A stretch of 64,000 bases of DNA from Melastoma dodecandrum (GCA_029817715.1 JARUPY010000290.1:5394001-5458000), one strand, 5' to 3'. Positions 22,570 through 33,408 are shown, counted from the first letter of the stretch. Made by a program: numbers and translations. The notes: generated by a model from the letters alone, not told the origin.

Positions 22570-23597
22570 CAGTGATCAAATGGCTTGAACAGCAGAGGAT
22601 GCTTGTCGTCCACCAGCTCATCCGGTGCCTTTATCAGGTGCCCGGCCTTCGGTATCCAGAACAAGCCCCGCTGAGTACCTCGCTTCTTTCCCACTCATCA
22701 TCCCCCCGTGTTGCATGGAGTGTAGTCTATCGTTCGTCCATGCCTGCGAGGAAATCAAAAGACAAGAAAGAAAAACAAGATGAGGAATTTGTTTTCCCAT
22801 CCCGTGCTTCGATTTTCTTCGGTTTTTGTGAGAATATTATGGTTACTTACATGGAGCGAGTCCCGCTCATGACAATGAAAGAATCGGGTGCGGGCTTCAA
22901 GGGAATCCAAATCACCACCTTTGGTGTCCACCTCGAGGCCCTCCACTTCATTCTGATACAAGATGGTCAGCATGCTCTTGTCGGTATGTTTGGCGACTCC
23001 GACTTTCCCGTAGTCAGTCTGGGGGCCTTTGTACTTATTGATGCGGAGCAGGTAGTAAGTTGAGCTAATGTGTTCCACCATGTACTCCTCGAGACCCAGG
23101 CTTTCCAAAATCATCTTCCGTATGATCTGATCAAGTGCCAACAGCCTTTCCGAGAAGGACTGTATTGTTTTGCTGCCAAATACAGGAAGAGCTGAGATCC
23201 TCAAACAGGTTTTAGATTCAACGAAACATATTGCGGCAGGCTTACCTAAATCTTTGGTGTCCCTCTGCCCAAAATGTCTTGCTAAGGTTGTCCACCTCAT
23301 CATAAATATCAGCGTTTTCGATCCCCGTACAGGGGAAACATTGGGTACTGGCCAGCGTAGCCATGGTAAGGCTTCTCGGAAAAGTTCCGCATGTTTGTCT
23401 CGAGCGGGAGTTCGAACAGCTCCTTCATGGATCCCAGCAACAACTTCCTCGAGTCCATGGGGACGCCATCGAAGGTTGCCTCGAAGCAGCCGTGCTCGAC
23501 CAGCACCTCCTTCACTTGGTCCCTCACTCTGTTCCATTCAGGAGACCCCGGTTTCTCTGCAACCTCGGAGAAATTGATGACAAGCAGCTTGTTCAAT
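22570..23597 (-). pseudogene. AOP-like 2-oxoglutarate dioxygenase, copy 3, three-exon pseudogene
   Basis: All three exons can be traced. Exon 1 (about 23590 down to 23250) reads NKLLVINFSEVAEKPGSPEW... to PMFPLYG, then loses frame where copy 1 has ESIGIDDAD. Exon 2 (about 23205-22837) has SERLLALDQIIRKMILESLG, the HTD iron-binding motif in AKHTDKSMLTILYQNEVEG, and then a one-base (T) insertion just after GGD that shifts WIPLKPAPDSFIVMSGTRSM out of frame before an AT|GTAAGT donor. Exon 3 (about 22755-22570) has NDRLHS, SGKEARYSAGL and, in another frame, AGHLIKAPDELVDDKHPL. The ATG and about 170 bp around it are deleted relative to copy 1. Three or more lesions make it non-functional. Confidence 0.88.
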
Positions 23598-23852
23598 TAG
23601 GGTCCACAACGTACCAATACACAGGATATATTTGGCCTTCTCGATTCACTAGTTTAACCTTTCAATGTCATTTTATCATAAGCATTATATCTCAATGTAT
23701 GCTGATGGATCATTCTCGCAGTTAGGGTTGGCAGGCACGAAACTTCGCATTCCTCCGAGACTTCGTGCACACATCCTGTACTCGATTTGCACATAATGTA
23801 CACTAATCCATGACACCGAGCTTATGCTTAGCAAGAGTTTGGTAAGTTCGAG
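23594..23852. repeat. Upstream block duplicated at 15453-15710
   Basis: Near-identical copy of the distal promoter region of AOP-like copy 1. It is joined directly to codon 7 or so of exon 1 because the DNA between was deleted. Confidence 0.85.
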
Positions 23853-24385
23853 ACATCAGAAAAACAATTTCAATTGAGAGGATCCTAACCCCTAAATTTT
23901 GGTATACATCTCAATTTAGTCCGTCGTCTTCTCAAATGCCTTTGGTTTTTTAATCCCATATTGTTCGCCCTTGATTTCCCAGAAAAAGATATTTTTCAGT
24001 AAATCATTACGATGAAATGGAACTCAAACTCGATGCAATGGATCGAAAGGATGTTTTTTGGCGTTCCTCGTGTCCGGTAAGGCAAGGAGAGACACAGGTG
24101 CTGGACGCGTCGCAAGAAGAATTGCACATGAAGGAAGGATACGAATCGACTCAACTTAAAGCTTTTCTCCTCGGACAATGTAGAAGAGGCTAATTACTAT
24201 GTATATAGAGAGCCAAAGCAGATGGAGAACCATCACATCGTGTAAAGGTGAAAATTGGCAGGGTTACAAGGGTGTGCCACCGGGGAAACGATTTGGGAAC
24301 AGCAAAAAGAATAATATAAAGGATCAAGGGAAAGCTATCATCTCACTTGAAATCAGCTAGACTTCGTCGTCTTTCACCAGAATAA
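23853..24385. other. Intergenic DNA 3' of the transporter gene
   Basis: No supported coding sequence. The part near 24200-24385 is probably the 3' UTR of the minus-strand transporter gene. Confidence 0.45.
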
Positions 24386-25949
24386 TCAAGCTTTTCCGTC
24401 GACTTCTGTTGATTCTGACATACTACTGTGTTGTTTGTGTTGCCTGCTAGTAGGGAGAGAGCTGCTGCTGCTCCTACGCTCCTTTCCCCCGGGTTTGGAT
24501 GATGCGTTGCCGTACCATATCATCCCGACCACGGCTATAATCATGCCTACGATGACTTGTACGTTGAGACCCTCCTTCCCGAAGAAGATGAAGCCCAAGA
24601 CCAGGACGAGGATCGTCTTCATGTGGCCTATCACTTGGAATGACACGGCTGTGAATCTGCCTATGCAGATGAACTGGCTCAGGTTAGTCCCCACTGCAAT
24701 TGTGCATGAAAGCGCAATAAACATCTGCCAAGTGGGAGACAAGTTAAGATTCATCCGAAATCATTTTTATGCGAACAAAACTATCACCATCCACAAAAAT
24801 CTATCTTAGCCAGAGGACAAGCGATCTTTGAAAGAAAACAGAGATGTGCGACATGTACCACCGAGACCCAATTGTAATTGAAAGCGTCGACCCTTTTACT
24901 CGTCATCCAGTAATCCAGAAATGGGCCAACCAAGAGCAGTGAAGCAGCCTGGGCAGGTGCGGTGTGTCCCAATAGGTTAAAAGAGCTTAAGGAATACTTC
25001 TTCTGGAGAAAATGCACATACTGCAGCCACAGTGAAGAAGCTATCCAAAGTCAGATAATCAATTGGACCTGATATTTATTAACCGCACGAGATGACCAAC
25101 ACAAACAGGTGGGATGTTTGTACAAAGGGGACTGCTTGAAAAGACTTACATATTGTTGAAGTGCAGTACTCCAGACTGCAATAAAGGCCGCGAGGAACCC
25201 TTTGGTGTTAACGCTCACGTCGGTGACAGTGCAAACACCAACGCCTAAAAGAACGAGTCCTATGCTAAGCTTTGTATCTCTGGAATAACGTATTTTGTCC
25301 AACACAACTTCCAAAAAGCAGGAAACAGGGATCATGCTCAGTTTCGCTATCTGAAGTTAAAGAAGACTCGTAAGGCAAAGATGAAAAGGAAGGGGAAAGG
25401 ACAACAAAAAGCAAGCATTTTCCCAGAGTGGGAAATTGCGATACCTGATAAAATCCCACAGAATTCCACATCAAACTCACGTTCATGCCAACAATAGAAA
25501 AATTGGCGAAGAGGACGAATTTCATGAGCTCCGGAAAGGGAAGATGAGAGGATTGGATGTACCCTAACCATCTGAGTACAACTGTCATCACCGTCGTTGT
25601 GGCGAAATGCAAACCAGTTAATGTGGTGGCTGCAAGAACAAGTGTTGGATTGGAACAACAGTCAGATGTCACAACGGCACATCTTATTCATGTTTCTTAC
25701 CCAGGAAAAACAACAAAGATGAGCGATACCACCCGGTTTCAATAACTTCTTTTGTGTAATATAGAATAGCATAGATTCAAGAGATTCATGGCTACTTAGA
25801 AGAAAAAATGATTGCTCACCAAAGCTGAAACCATATGTAGCCATCAGAGCTTTATTGACAATGATGATTCCCACTGAAGTGACTACATTAAACATCCAAG
25901 CAGCCGCATCCGCGGTAGCCTTTTTATCAGCCTTGCTGGATAACGCCAT
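24386..25949 (-). CDS. Golgi nucleotide-sugar transporter, UDP-rhamnose/UDP-galactose (URGT) type
   Basis: Predicted multi-pass Golgi antiporter of the drug/metabolite (TPT/NST) family supplying UDP-sugars for cell-wall polysaccharide synthesis. Exons on the minus strand: 25949-25820, 25629-25445, 25350-25150, 25020-24859, 24724-24386, all GT..AG, total 1,017 nt, 338 residues. Hydrophobic helices run through the protein: [80 protein letters not shown], and the [20 protein letters not shown] block typical of the family. The C-terminal tail is hydrophilic and Ser-rich. I recall the Arabidopsis URGT1/2 proteins as near relatives; substrate choice between rhamnose and galactose forms is inferred. 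The start ATG at 25949 gives the family-typical short N-terminus. Confidence 0.9.
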
Positions 25950-27340
25950 TTTCAGAAGACCTCAGCCAATCTTGAAGTGCTATTCGTCTATCCCCATAAA
26001 GAATTTGCAGTCAATGACCAGACAGCGAGCCACTCACAAAGGAGACCTTTGAGCAAAACAAACAAGAAAAACGTCACTCACAACAGCTCATGGACATTAT
26101 GAAGGCCTTGCCTTACAACGACAAATGTAAGAATTGAGAACATTATCAGGATAAGCTAGGACACCAAGTGTAGAACTACCAAGGACCAGGACTATAGTAA
26201 GCTTACACAAGGCCAGCATCTCATTTACACTCAAGATCAGGCATCAGAAAATGACAATACCGAGAGTACTACCACTATTTTAGAAGTATAAACCATCTGG
26301 TAGCAAGGGTAACAGAATCTCCAAAAGTCACAGAATATCATTGGATTTTTCTCGTTGATATCAACTATCCCGAAGGATCGACCTCCACGCTCATGGAGTT
26401 ACTCAGCGGCCACAGAGAACACTCATATGACGGGACCTCTTACGCTCATCGACACAATCCCCGTAGTAAATCACCACTCCAATATGTCTCTATTCAACAT
26501 GAGCTGTGCTTCCATGATCAACCTTCCTCCAAAGATCTCCATCCAAAGCAGGAAAAAAAATAAGAACGGAATTCTTCCCACGAAACGTCTCTCCCTTCCT
26601 AGCAAAACTAACGCATCCCAATTCACTCAACCCAACGAACACAAACAAATATCCGATCTTTCCACTAACGCCGCCATACATCACACAGATCCGAAGAAAT
26701 CCAGATTCCGCAACACACATTCCAATCAATGCCACGCAAAACCGACACCGACCCGGAATCCAAAACCAAAATCCAGAACCGAGTTTAACAAAAATCACTC
26801 GCTCGCCGGAAAATATATCAACCTGAGCCAAACCAAGGATCGATCCTCCAAGGGCCGCACAACCCGCCCCTCTCTCGAATTTGCGATCGATCTGGTCTTT
26901 GACGGGGGAACGAAGGGATCCCCAGAGTCTCTTGCGTTTCTCTCCGATGAGACGATGATGTCCCGATTCGACGTTACACTTCGTTTCCTCCTCCTCCCAT
27001 TCTTACATCCTTTTATGGCTTTCCGGTCGTTTTCATGCTTTCTGTGTGTCTCCGGTTAAGAGTGGTGTTCCTGTGCGGACACTCCCACCATAGCTGCAAA
27101 AGAGACGCGATGGAACCTCTTAATTACTATTATTGTTATTATTATCTGAATTTTATATGCGATTATTCCATTTCATGAGACAACAACGCTTCAGCTTACA
27201 TGACACAGATGAGGAAATTCGCGAGTAGGTCCATCGCACGGATCAAGCCAGCCTAGTCGTGACGACATGTCCCGCGCATCTTGCGATACCACGACACAGA
27301 TATGAAATGACTACAATCATACAAGATCATCTGCTCGCCT
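25950..27340 (-). promoter_or_regulatory. Upstream region of the transporter gene
   Basis: About 1.4 kb without a recognised gene. A 234-codon plus-strand ORF at 26355-27059 is rich in Lys/Asn/Thr/Ser with no domain and is probably chance reading of 5' UTR/promoter DNA. CAG acceptors just upstream of the ATG would allow a leader intron, but I cannot prove one. An ATT/TTA run lies near 27127-27150. Confidence 0.35.
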
Positions 27341-27351
27341 TATGGTTTACT

Positions 27352-28360
27352 TTAGACACCACAGTAGGCCTTGATGGGGCACTCAGCTTTGTAACCCTCG
27401 TCTGTCCTGAAGAATCTAAGCAGACCCAAGTGTTCAAACGGCTTGTACTTCAACGGGTGATTGTCATCCACGAGCTCCGCAGGCACTTCCAGCATCCCGT
27501 TGTTGAACGCGAACTGGGCGAGCGAGTACCTGTCCTCGTCCCCGTAGATCGTGACCTTATGATTGGGGGACTTAATCCTGTCATTGCTCCAGGCCATTAA
27601 AGCGTCCCCTGCCATCACCGCGAAGTACGACGAGGACAGCTTCACTAAGATCCAGTCTCTGTCCTTGGTTTCAACCTCCAGGCCGTTAACTTCCCCATGT
27701 TGATGGACGACGGTGGTGAAGCTCTTGTCAGTGTGGTGGATGAAGCCAAGCTTATGCTCGCCTTCCTTTGGTGCTCTGTTCTTTAGGAGGCGAAGGAGGT
27801 AAGTGGTCGAGCTGATGTACGAGTCGTAGTACTTCCCGACTCCATAGCCATCGAATATCATCCTCGCGACCGTCCTATCTATTTCCTCGGAGAGCTTCGC
27901 GTAGGCGTTAATAAGGTTGCTGAGGAAGACAGACATAAAGTCATACAGATATCACAGAAAATTCTCGTAGCAGGAAACATGCTTACCAAAAGCAGGCATT
28001 CCCTTCGGGCCACAGGACATCGGTAAACTTCTGGGTCCCCTCCATGGACGGCGCATCATCGATGCCGAGGCTCTCATGGAGGGGGAGCTTGGCAATCTGG
28101 CCGACATACCCGTTGAGGGGCTTATCGTACCTATTCTTGACCTTTGTCTCAGTCGGGAGATCGAAAAGCTCCCTCACGACGGAGAACGTCTCGTCGTGGA
28201 CAGCGATAGGGAGCTTCTCTGGGTCGTAGGTGGCGAGGAAGAAGCCGAACCGCTCAAGCGCGTGGATGACTTGCCGGCATGTAGTGGCATAAGAGGGAGT
28301 GCCCGGCTTGGTGTTCTCTTGGGTGAAGACGATGGTTGGGATGTCTGACTCAAATCCCAT
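27352..28360 (-). CDS. AOP-like 2-oxoglutarate/Fe(II)-dependent dioxygenase, intact, two exons
   Basis: Exons 28360-27987 and 27919-27352 (G|GTAAGC donor, CTCAG acceptor) give 942 nt and 313 residues. The N-terminal DIOX_N region ends at DVLWPEGNACF. The double-stranded beta-helix follows with iron ligands H187 and D189 (HHTDKSF) and H245 (SPNHKV), and the 2-oxoglutarate-binding R255-x-S257 (RYSLAQF). All catalytic residues are present, unlike the three broken copies on its left, from which it is clearly diverged. The family includes Arabidopsis AOP1-3 and many uncharacterised cytosolic oxygenases, so the substrate is unknown. I chose ATG 28360 (MGFESDIPTIVF); the longer reading to 28411 would start at TTG. 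A TATA-like TATTTAAG lies near 28437-28444. Confidence 0.9.
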
Positions 28361-28436
28361 TTCTCTGAGGATTGGATTGGGATCTTGTTGATGGGATGTT
28401 CTGATCGGCAAAGCTCAGTTGGGGATCAGATGATGT

Positions 28437-28444
28437 CTTAAATA
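28437..28444 (-). promoter_or_regulatory. Candidate TATA box of the intact dioxygenase
   Basis: The minus strand reads GTATTTAAGAC about 80 bp upstream of ATG 28360. Weak consensus but correct spacing. Confidence 0.35.
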
Positions 28445-28449
28445 CACAT

Positions 28450-29200
28450 CGGAGGTTAGGAATAATCAACATCACATGTATTGCCGGCACATCAAATTGA
28501 TCTACAACGAAGATAAAATAAGGGTTTGGTTAATACGATTAATTTATAGCGTGATTCGATGGGGAGGTAAGTACCGAAATAGTGTTAGGCGAGAAAAAAA
28601 ATTTGAGAGGTAGTTAGTTTTTAAATTTCACAATTAATGCTCCGAAATCGGCTTTTTTAATGGAATTTTAAAGTCAGATTCCACTTTTTATTTTTATTTT
28701 TTTTGTAATTCGAATTTGTAAAATTCGATTTTTAAATAACTTTTAAGAACAAACTTACGAAGTTCGATTTTCGGAATTTCAAATTCACATGTCCTATTTC
28801 ACATTTTTTTTCAATTACATTAATATTACGTAATGCGGATTCGATGGGATAGGGCGAATAGGAATGCATTCGTGACCAACAGTAGCGCCAACATTGTCAT
28901 TTTATGGTGGCATCTTATGAATGACATGGGACCATTAACCTTTGATTTTATTAGTGGTCCTAAATTGCTAATATAATCTTTTTTTTATTTAATCATAAAA
29001 CTATGGACCATGTGGTCTCATTCATCTTGTTTTAATATGAGCTAGCCGAGTGACATCTCGTGTACAAATTACGATTTCATGATTCGAATTCATATTTAGT
29101 GCAGACTGCATGATTGATTGGTGATTATGATGAAGTAGGTGAGATTCCTAAGATCGTATGATGATTAAACACTGGATTGAGCCCATGAATGAATTACGTA
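28450..29200. other. AT-rich intergenic DNA
   Basis: No gene seen. Repeated GATTTTTnAAAT/AAATTCG-type words near 28640-28790 suggest an old MITE or palindromic repeat, but I could not define its ends. Confidence 0.35.
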
Positions 29201-29204
29201 TGAT

Positions 29205-29410
29205 TTCGTGGCGAGGTCGAGCGCCCTGGTGTCGGGGAAATGCTCCAGGCCGGGCAGCGCGGTGACGTCTCCGGCAGCCAGCCGTGGCCCCGCTGGTCGT
29301 GCTAGAGTACATGTCCCAGTACTTGTCCGCGATCTGGTTCACCCTCTTGATCTCTGGCACAAATCGATGCCCCCAATAATCCATTGCACAAATAGATGAT
29401 TTAGATGGTA
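29205..29410 (-). pseudogene. Unrecognised gene fragment
   Basis: A short GC-rich island in AT-rich surroundings with protein-like reading on the minus strand: CAMDYWGHRFVPEIKRVNQ then IADKYWDMYSS, after which the frame shifts and AAGDVTALPGLEHFPDTRAL can be read. The composition is gene-like rather than random, and a frameshift lies near 29300. I do not recognise the family. It may be one broken exon of a lost gene. Confidence 0.35.
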
Positions 29411-29719
29411 TTCCATGAACAAACACCTTCACGGATCCAGTTATATGGACAATAGCTAATTGAAAATGGCAGAAGTTAAATGGTTGTTTTGTCCAAACTC
29501 ATTCATGCCATCTGAATCAAATGAAGATTGATCACCTGGTCTGTATAAATCAAGCAAAGAAACGCCAACTCTGCAGGTAGTCCAAGTACATGATCTCATT
29601 AGTAGAACAACTAGAATCAGAAATTCTGGAAAATTAGCATAAAAACAAATGTCAGCTCTTATTTTCAATTTGTGTCGCGGATCAGGCACATTAATGCTGG
29701 GAGAATAGGGAGCCATAGA

Positions 29720-30370
29720 AACTAGACATAAAGAAATACCAAATCCGCCAGTCAGAATTTCTACCAGGAGTTTCTGCTTAATACTTGTGAGATAACGATA
29801 TCCAATTCATGTGCACTACATATAACAAGGCTTTCAATCCTTCACTCGTATATCATAAATGCTTTACTCTCGAATTCAAGGTCTGGGCTAACAGCTAGGT
29901 ATACTCAGAATGCCTGCTCAAGTTATATTATCTTTTGCATAGCAGTTGACATCCTTTAATTTCCGTTGCGTTACAAAACGACAACAGAAATGGAAACAGT
30001 GAAACTGCTTTCGCTCGCAGAGTAAAACAAACGACAGTCAGAAATGGAATTCACTAAGCAAATTCTCCAAACAGCTACTCCCAAGCTTCTTAACCATTTC
30101 AGCCTCATCTGGGCAACAACCACACAGGACATGAGGCATGAGCTGCCACTCCATCATGCATTTGATTCCAGTCGATGAATAACAATAGCACAACCAAAGC
30201 TATCATCTCGCTTATATCATAAAATGCAAAACATGGATCCCCTACATAAGAAGCTAAATGCAGACTAGCACATTTTTTTCATTATTTAGGCGAAAAAAGA
30301 GGTCAAATTCTATGTTACAGATAGTCCAAGAGACAATTGGAACTCATTCTATTAACGGCTGACCTCAAGA
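29720..30370. other. 3' flank of the MED4 gene
   Basis: No coding evidence. Probably holds the MED4 3' UTR near its right edge. Confidence 0.4.
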
Positions 30371-31540
30371 TCAGTCCTCCTCATCCGAGCTTCCTTCCTC
30401 ACTGCTGTAATCGCTGCTATCATCGAAACTGTCTGGTAGATCCAACTCGACATGCCTGACCTGTATGGTCCCTGGCTCTCTACCGATGTTATTGTTGTTT
30501 GGCATCACATTGTTAACCTGCTGCGGCTGCTGCTGCTGCTGTGCGGCGACGGCAGCATCCATCCCCTTAGCAGGCAGCTCTCCAGGCTTCCACCCAGATG
30601 GAGGAATGGGCAGCGTCAGCCTTAGCTCCTCTGGCAACTCCTCCGGCAACTCCACTGGCATCCCAGGCTTCCAGCCCTCTGGCACCTTAAGATTCCTAAT
30701 CATGCTACTAACATCATCAAATGCCCTGACACCCTCTGCCGTAGGTACTCCAGCAGCAACACCAACCCTCTCCACACCCTCAGCCTCATCCTTAGTCTCC
30801 CTTGGCACGCCAACATCTAGATCAGCAAAAGCATACAGTTGCGAGGCACGCATCTGCTCATCCTGGGGTGCAGGGGGGAGGGCGCCACGCAGTGGGGCAG
30901 TGCCGGCACCAAACTCAGGAGGTGCGAACGTGGTGTAGCGGATGCGATGGGCATAGGATATTACATCATTGAGGGCCACACGATCTGAGCGATCGGAGGC
31001 CGAGTGGGAGGAGTAGTCGTGGAGGATTGACCGAAGGTTCGAGTAAGGCTGGAGGAGGGACAGGGAGAAGGATAGGGACGTGGAAGAGAGAGAGGAGAGC
31101 GACCGCGAATGTGCTGCGGCAGCGTCGTGGAGGTCAAGGATGTCCTGGAGCTCAGAAACGGAGGCGAAGAGCTGGGACTGGATCGACGAGAGGAGGGCTA
31201 GGGTTTCCTTCACGGAGGACGGGCTAGGGTTAGGGTTAGGGCTAGGATTTTGGGATTGGGGGAGAAACGAAGGCGGGTTGAGGCGGAAGGAAGGGGAAGG
31301 GGAGAGGAGGAAGAGGTTGGTGGTGAGCTGGGAGAGGAGGGATAGGAAGGACTGGGACCGCGGGAGAGGCGGGAGGAGGGAGAGAAGGTTGGAGGTCGTG
31401 GATGTCGTGGTCGTGGTCGTCGCGGCGGCAGCGGCAGCGGCGGAGGGTTGCTGTTGCTGCGGCGGCAGCGGTTGCTGTGGAGGCGGCTTCGGCGGAGAGT
31501 TTAGGCCAAAGCGGGCTGGTGATTGGGCGTGGGAAAGCAT
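30371..31540 (-). CDS. MED4: Mediator of RNA polymerase II transcription subunit 4 (MED4)
   Basis: Nuclear co-activator component of the Mediator middle module, which bridges transcription factors and RNA polymerase II. The single-exon ORF has 389 residues. Residues 1-110 are Pro/Gln/Ser/Thr-rich. A helical region follows (KETLALLSSIQSQLFASVSE, ELQDILDLH), then the conserved plant MED4 segment VISYAHRIRYTTFAPPEFG and the PEGWKPGMPVELPEELPEEL/PPSGWKPGELPAK repeats. The end is acidic (SDYSSEEGSSDEED). The start is ATG 31540; length and layout match plant MED4. The C-rich coding strand contains short CCCTAA-like words that encode NPSPNPNPSPS and are not telomeric. Confidence 0.92.
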   Translation of the reverse strand: MLSHAQSPARFGLNSPPKPPPQQPLPPQQQQPSAAAAAAATTTTTTSTTSNLLSLLPPLPRSQSFLSLLSQLTTNLFLLSPSPSFRLNPPSFLPQSQNPSPNPNPSPSSVKETLALLSSIQSQLFASVSELQDILDLHDAAAAHSRSLSSLSSTSLSFSLSLLQPYSNLRSILHDYSSHSASDRSDRVALNDVISYAHRIRYTTFAPPEFGAGTAPLRGALPPAPQDEQMRASQLYAFADLDVGVPRETKDEAEGVERVGVAAGVPTAEGVRAFDDVSSMIRNLKVPEGWKPGMPVELPEELPEELRLTLPIPPSGWKPGELPAKGMDAAVAAQQQQQPQQVNNVMPNNNNIGREPGTIQVRHVELDLPDSFDDSSDYSSEEGSSDEED

Positions 31541-32193
31541 TGGCTCGTTGAGGAGGTGTTGACGACCGGCAGCCGCGGCGGCAGTTGACGGCGGCGGAGG
31601 CGAGAGGTAGCAGCGTTCGTTCGATGCAATTGCGAAAGAGGTGCAGGGAGGACGGGACTATATTTTTACTAAAATTATGAAAATAGTCCTTGAATTTTGA
31701 AGTTAGTTTCATGTTGATCAGTTGTAATTGGGAAATGCAATATTGTGTGGAACGACGTCGTATTGAGTTGGACGTAATTAGGGTGTAAAAAATCGTTGTT
31801 TGTCTGTCGGCTTGTTCTTCCGAGCCATCGCGAACTTCGATTCCGGGCAAGTGCGATCTCTTCGCGGTTACTGGTTTATTTTTTCAATTGTTTCCGGAGG
31901 AAAGTTGGCGCATTTTGAAGGAAAATTGGATTTGGATGGTGGAAGTTGATCCCGTTTGGTTGGTTCGGCTCTTTTGAGTATTTATGCCCGTATCTTGTTT
32001 GATGGATTGTCAATGAGAGGGTTATGGACGCAGAGTCTCGAATCAAGTAGGTTGATATTTTGGGTGTTAGAAACTTCATTCCTTTGTTGATTTTTTTTCT
32101 TGGATTATTCTACTCGGGGAGGAGTGGATGCTGCTTGAAGAATTGATATTAGCTTGGGGGCATGCATGTGTTTCAAGCTGAGGTGGATAGGAT
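31541..32193. promoter_or_regulatory. Shared upstream region of divergent MED4 and PPR genes
   Basis: MED4 (minus) and the PPR gene (plus) start 653 bp apart and are transcribed away from each other, so this interval must hold both 5' UTRs and promoters. I see no strong TATA at standard spacing on either side, which is common for housekeeping genes. Confidence 0.5.
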
Positions 32194-33408
32194 ATGCTCT
32201 CTCTGCGCCCAGTTCGCAGATTCTACCGCTCTGTTTCCTCCGCTGCGATTGTGTCCTCGTCCGCCAATTGTCCGGCTGCTAAGTCGAGCAGTCCCGCTAA
32301 AAAGTTCAAACGGGTAGAAGAACCTGCTCTGGTTAAGCTCAAATCTGAGAGAGACCCTGAAAGGCTGTTTGAATTGTTCAAGGAGTATTCTCATAACCGG
32401 CTAGTTATCGAAAACCGTGTTGCTTTCGAGGATACCGTTTGTCGTCTCGCGGGTGCGGGCCGGTTTGACTTTATCGAGCATTTGCTCGAGCATCAGAAGA
32501 GCCTTCCACAAGGTCGTCGTGAAGGTTTTATCGTGAGGATTATCACGCTCTATGGTAAGGTTGGAATGGTCAACCATGCGGTTGATACATTTTACACCAT
32601 GCACACGTATGGTTGTAGGAGGACGGTTAAGTCCTTAAATGCGACACTGAGTGTATTGATGCAGACACGAGATTTGGGAGCCATTGAGGCACTGCTTGCT
32701 GAAGGCATGAGCAAATTTGGGATTCAGTTCGATATAATTTCTGTGAACATAATTACGAAGGGCCTATGTGAGATGTTGCTCTTGGACAAGGCTTGTGCTC
32801 TGACTTCGGAAATGGAAAAGATGGGTATCCGGCCAGATATCATCACTTATACCACACTTATGACGGCATTTTATAAGAGTAATAGATGCGAAGTGGGAAA
32901 TGGATTTTGGAATCTTATGGTGCATAGGGGTTGTCTTCCCAATATTGTTGCATTCAATGCTAGAATTCAGTATTTGGTTAACAGGCGACGACCATGGGAT
33001 GCTAATCGTTTGGCTGCTTTGATGAAGAGAGTTGGGATCGCACCAGATGAGATCACTTATAATTTGGTCATCAAAGGCTTCTGCATATCTGGCAATCTTG
33101 AAATGGCCAAGAGGGTTTATTCGGCACTGCATGGAAATGGGCACCAACCAAATGAAAAGATCTACCAGACAATGATCCATTATCTTTGCGTAGATGGCGA
33201 TTATGATTTAGCTTATACTATGTGCAAAGATTCAATGAAGAAAAATTGGTTCCCTAGTGTTGATACTATACGCACCCTCCTTGAAGGCCTGCAAAACAGT
33301 GGCCAGACTGGAAAGGCAAATATGATCATGATATTGGTTAGAAAAAGGAATCCGCCTTTCTTGCAAAAACAATTGGATGCCTTTTGGTGCATTCTATCGA
33401 AGAAGTAA
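32194..33408 (+). CDS. P-class pentatricopeptide repeat protein, probably mitochondrial
   Basis: Intronless ORF of 404 residues. The N-terminus (MLSLRPVRRFYRSVSSAAIV) is rich in Arg/Ser and lacks acidic residues, as in mitochondrial targeting peptides. From about residue 70 there are tandem 35-residue PPR motifs, for example LNATLSVLMQTRDLGAIEAL, SVNIITKGLCEMLLLDKACA, ITYTTLMTAFYKSNRCEVG, ITYNLVIKGFCISGNLEMAK and KIYQTMIHYLCVDGDYDLAY. There is no E/DYW extension, so an RNA-processing or translation role is more likely than editing. It resembles the At2g18520/At4g36680-type proteins from memory. RNA target unknown. The first ATG opens the targeting peptide; the stop is TAA. Confidence 0.9.
   Translation: MLSLRPVRRFYRSVSSAAIVSSSANCPAAKSSSPAKKFKRVEEPALVKLKSERDPERLFELFKEYSHNRLVIENRVAFEDTVCRLAGAGRFDFIEHLLEHQKSLPQGRREGFIVRIITLYGKVGMVNHAVDTFYTMHTYGCRRTVKSLNATLSVLMQTRDLGAIEALLAEGMSKFGIQFDIISVNIITKGLCEMLLLDKACALTSEMEKMGIRPDIITYTTLMTAFYKSNRCEVGNGFWNLMVHRGCLPNIVAFNARIQYLVNRRRPWDANRLAALMKRVGIAPDEITYNLVIKGFCISGNLEMAKRVYSALHGNGHQPNEKIYQTMIHYLCVDGDYDLAYTMCKDSMKKNWFPSVDTIRTLLEGLQNSGQTGKANMIMILVRKRNPPFLQKQLDAFWCILSKK

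Noticed and set aside
26355..27059. 234-codon plus-strand ORF upstream of the transporter
   Set aside because: Low-complexity Lys/Asn/Ser/Thr composition, no domain, and it sits in the expected 5' UTR/promoter of the minus-strand gene.
28358..28411. Longer N-terminus for the intact dioxygenase
   Set aside because: The extended reading starts at TTG, adds residues without family similarity, and the ATG at 28360 matches the usual family start.
31195..31265. Telomere-like CCCTAA/TTAGGG words
   Set aside because: They lie inside the MED4 coding sequence and encode the NPSPNPNPSPS stretch; only two perfect units, not a telomeric array.
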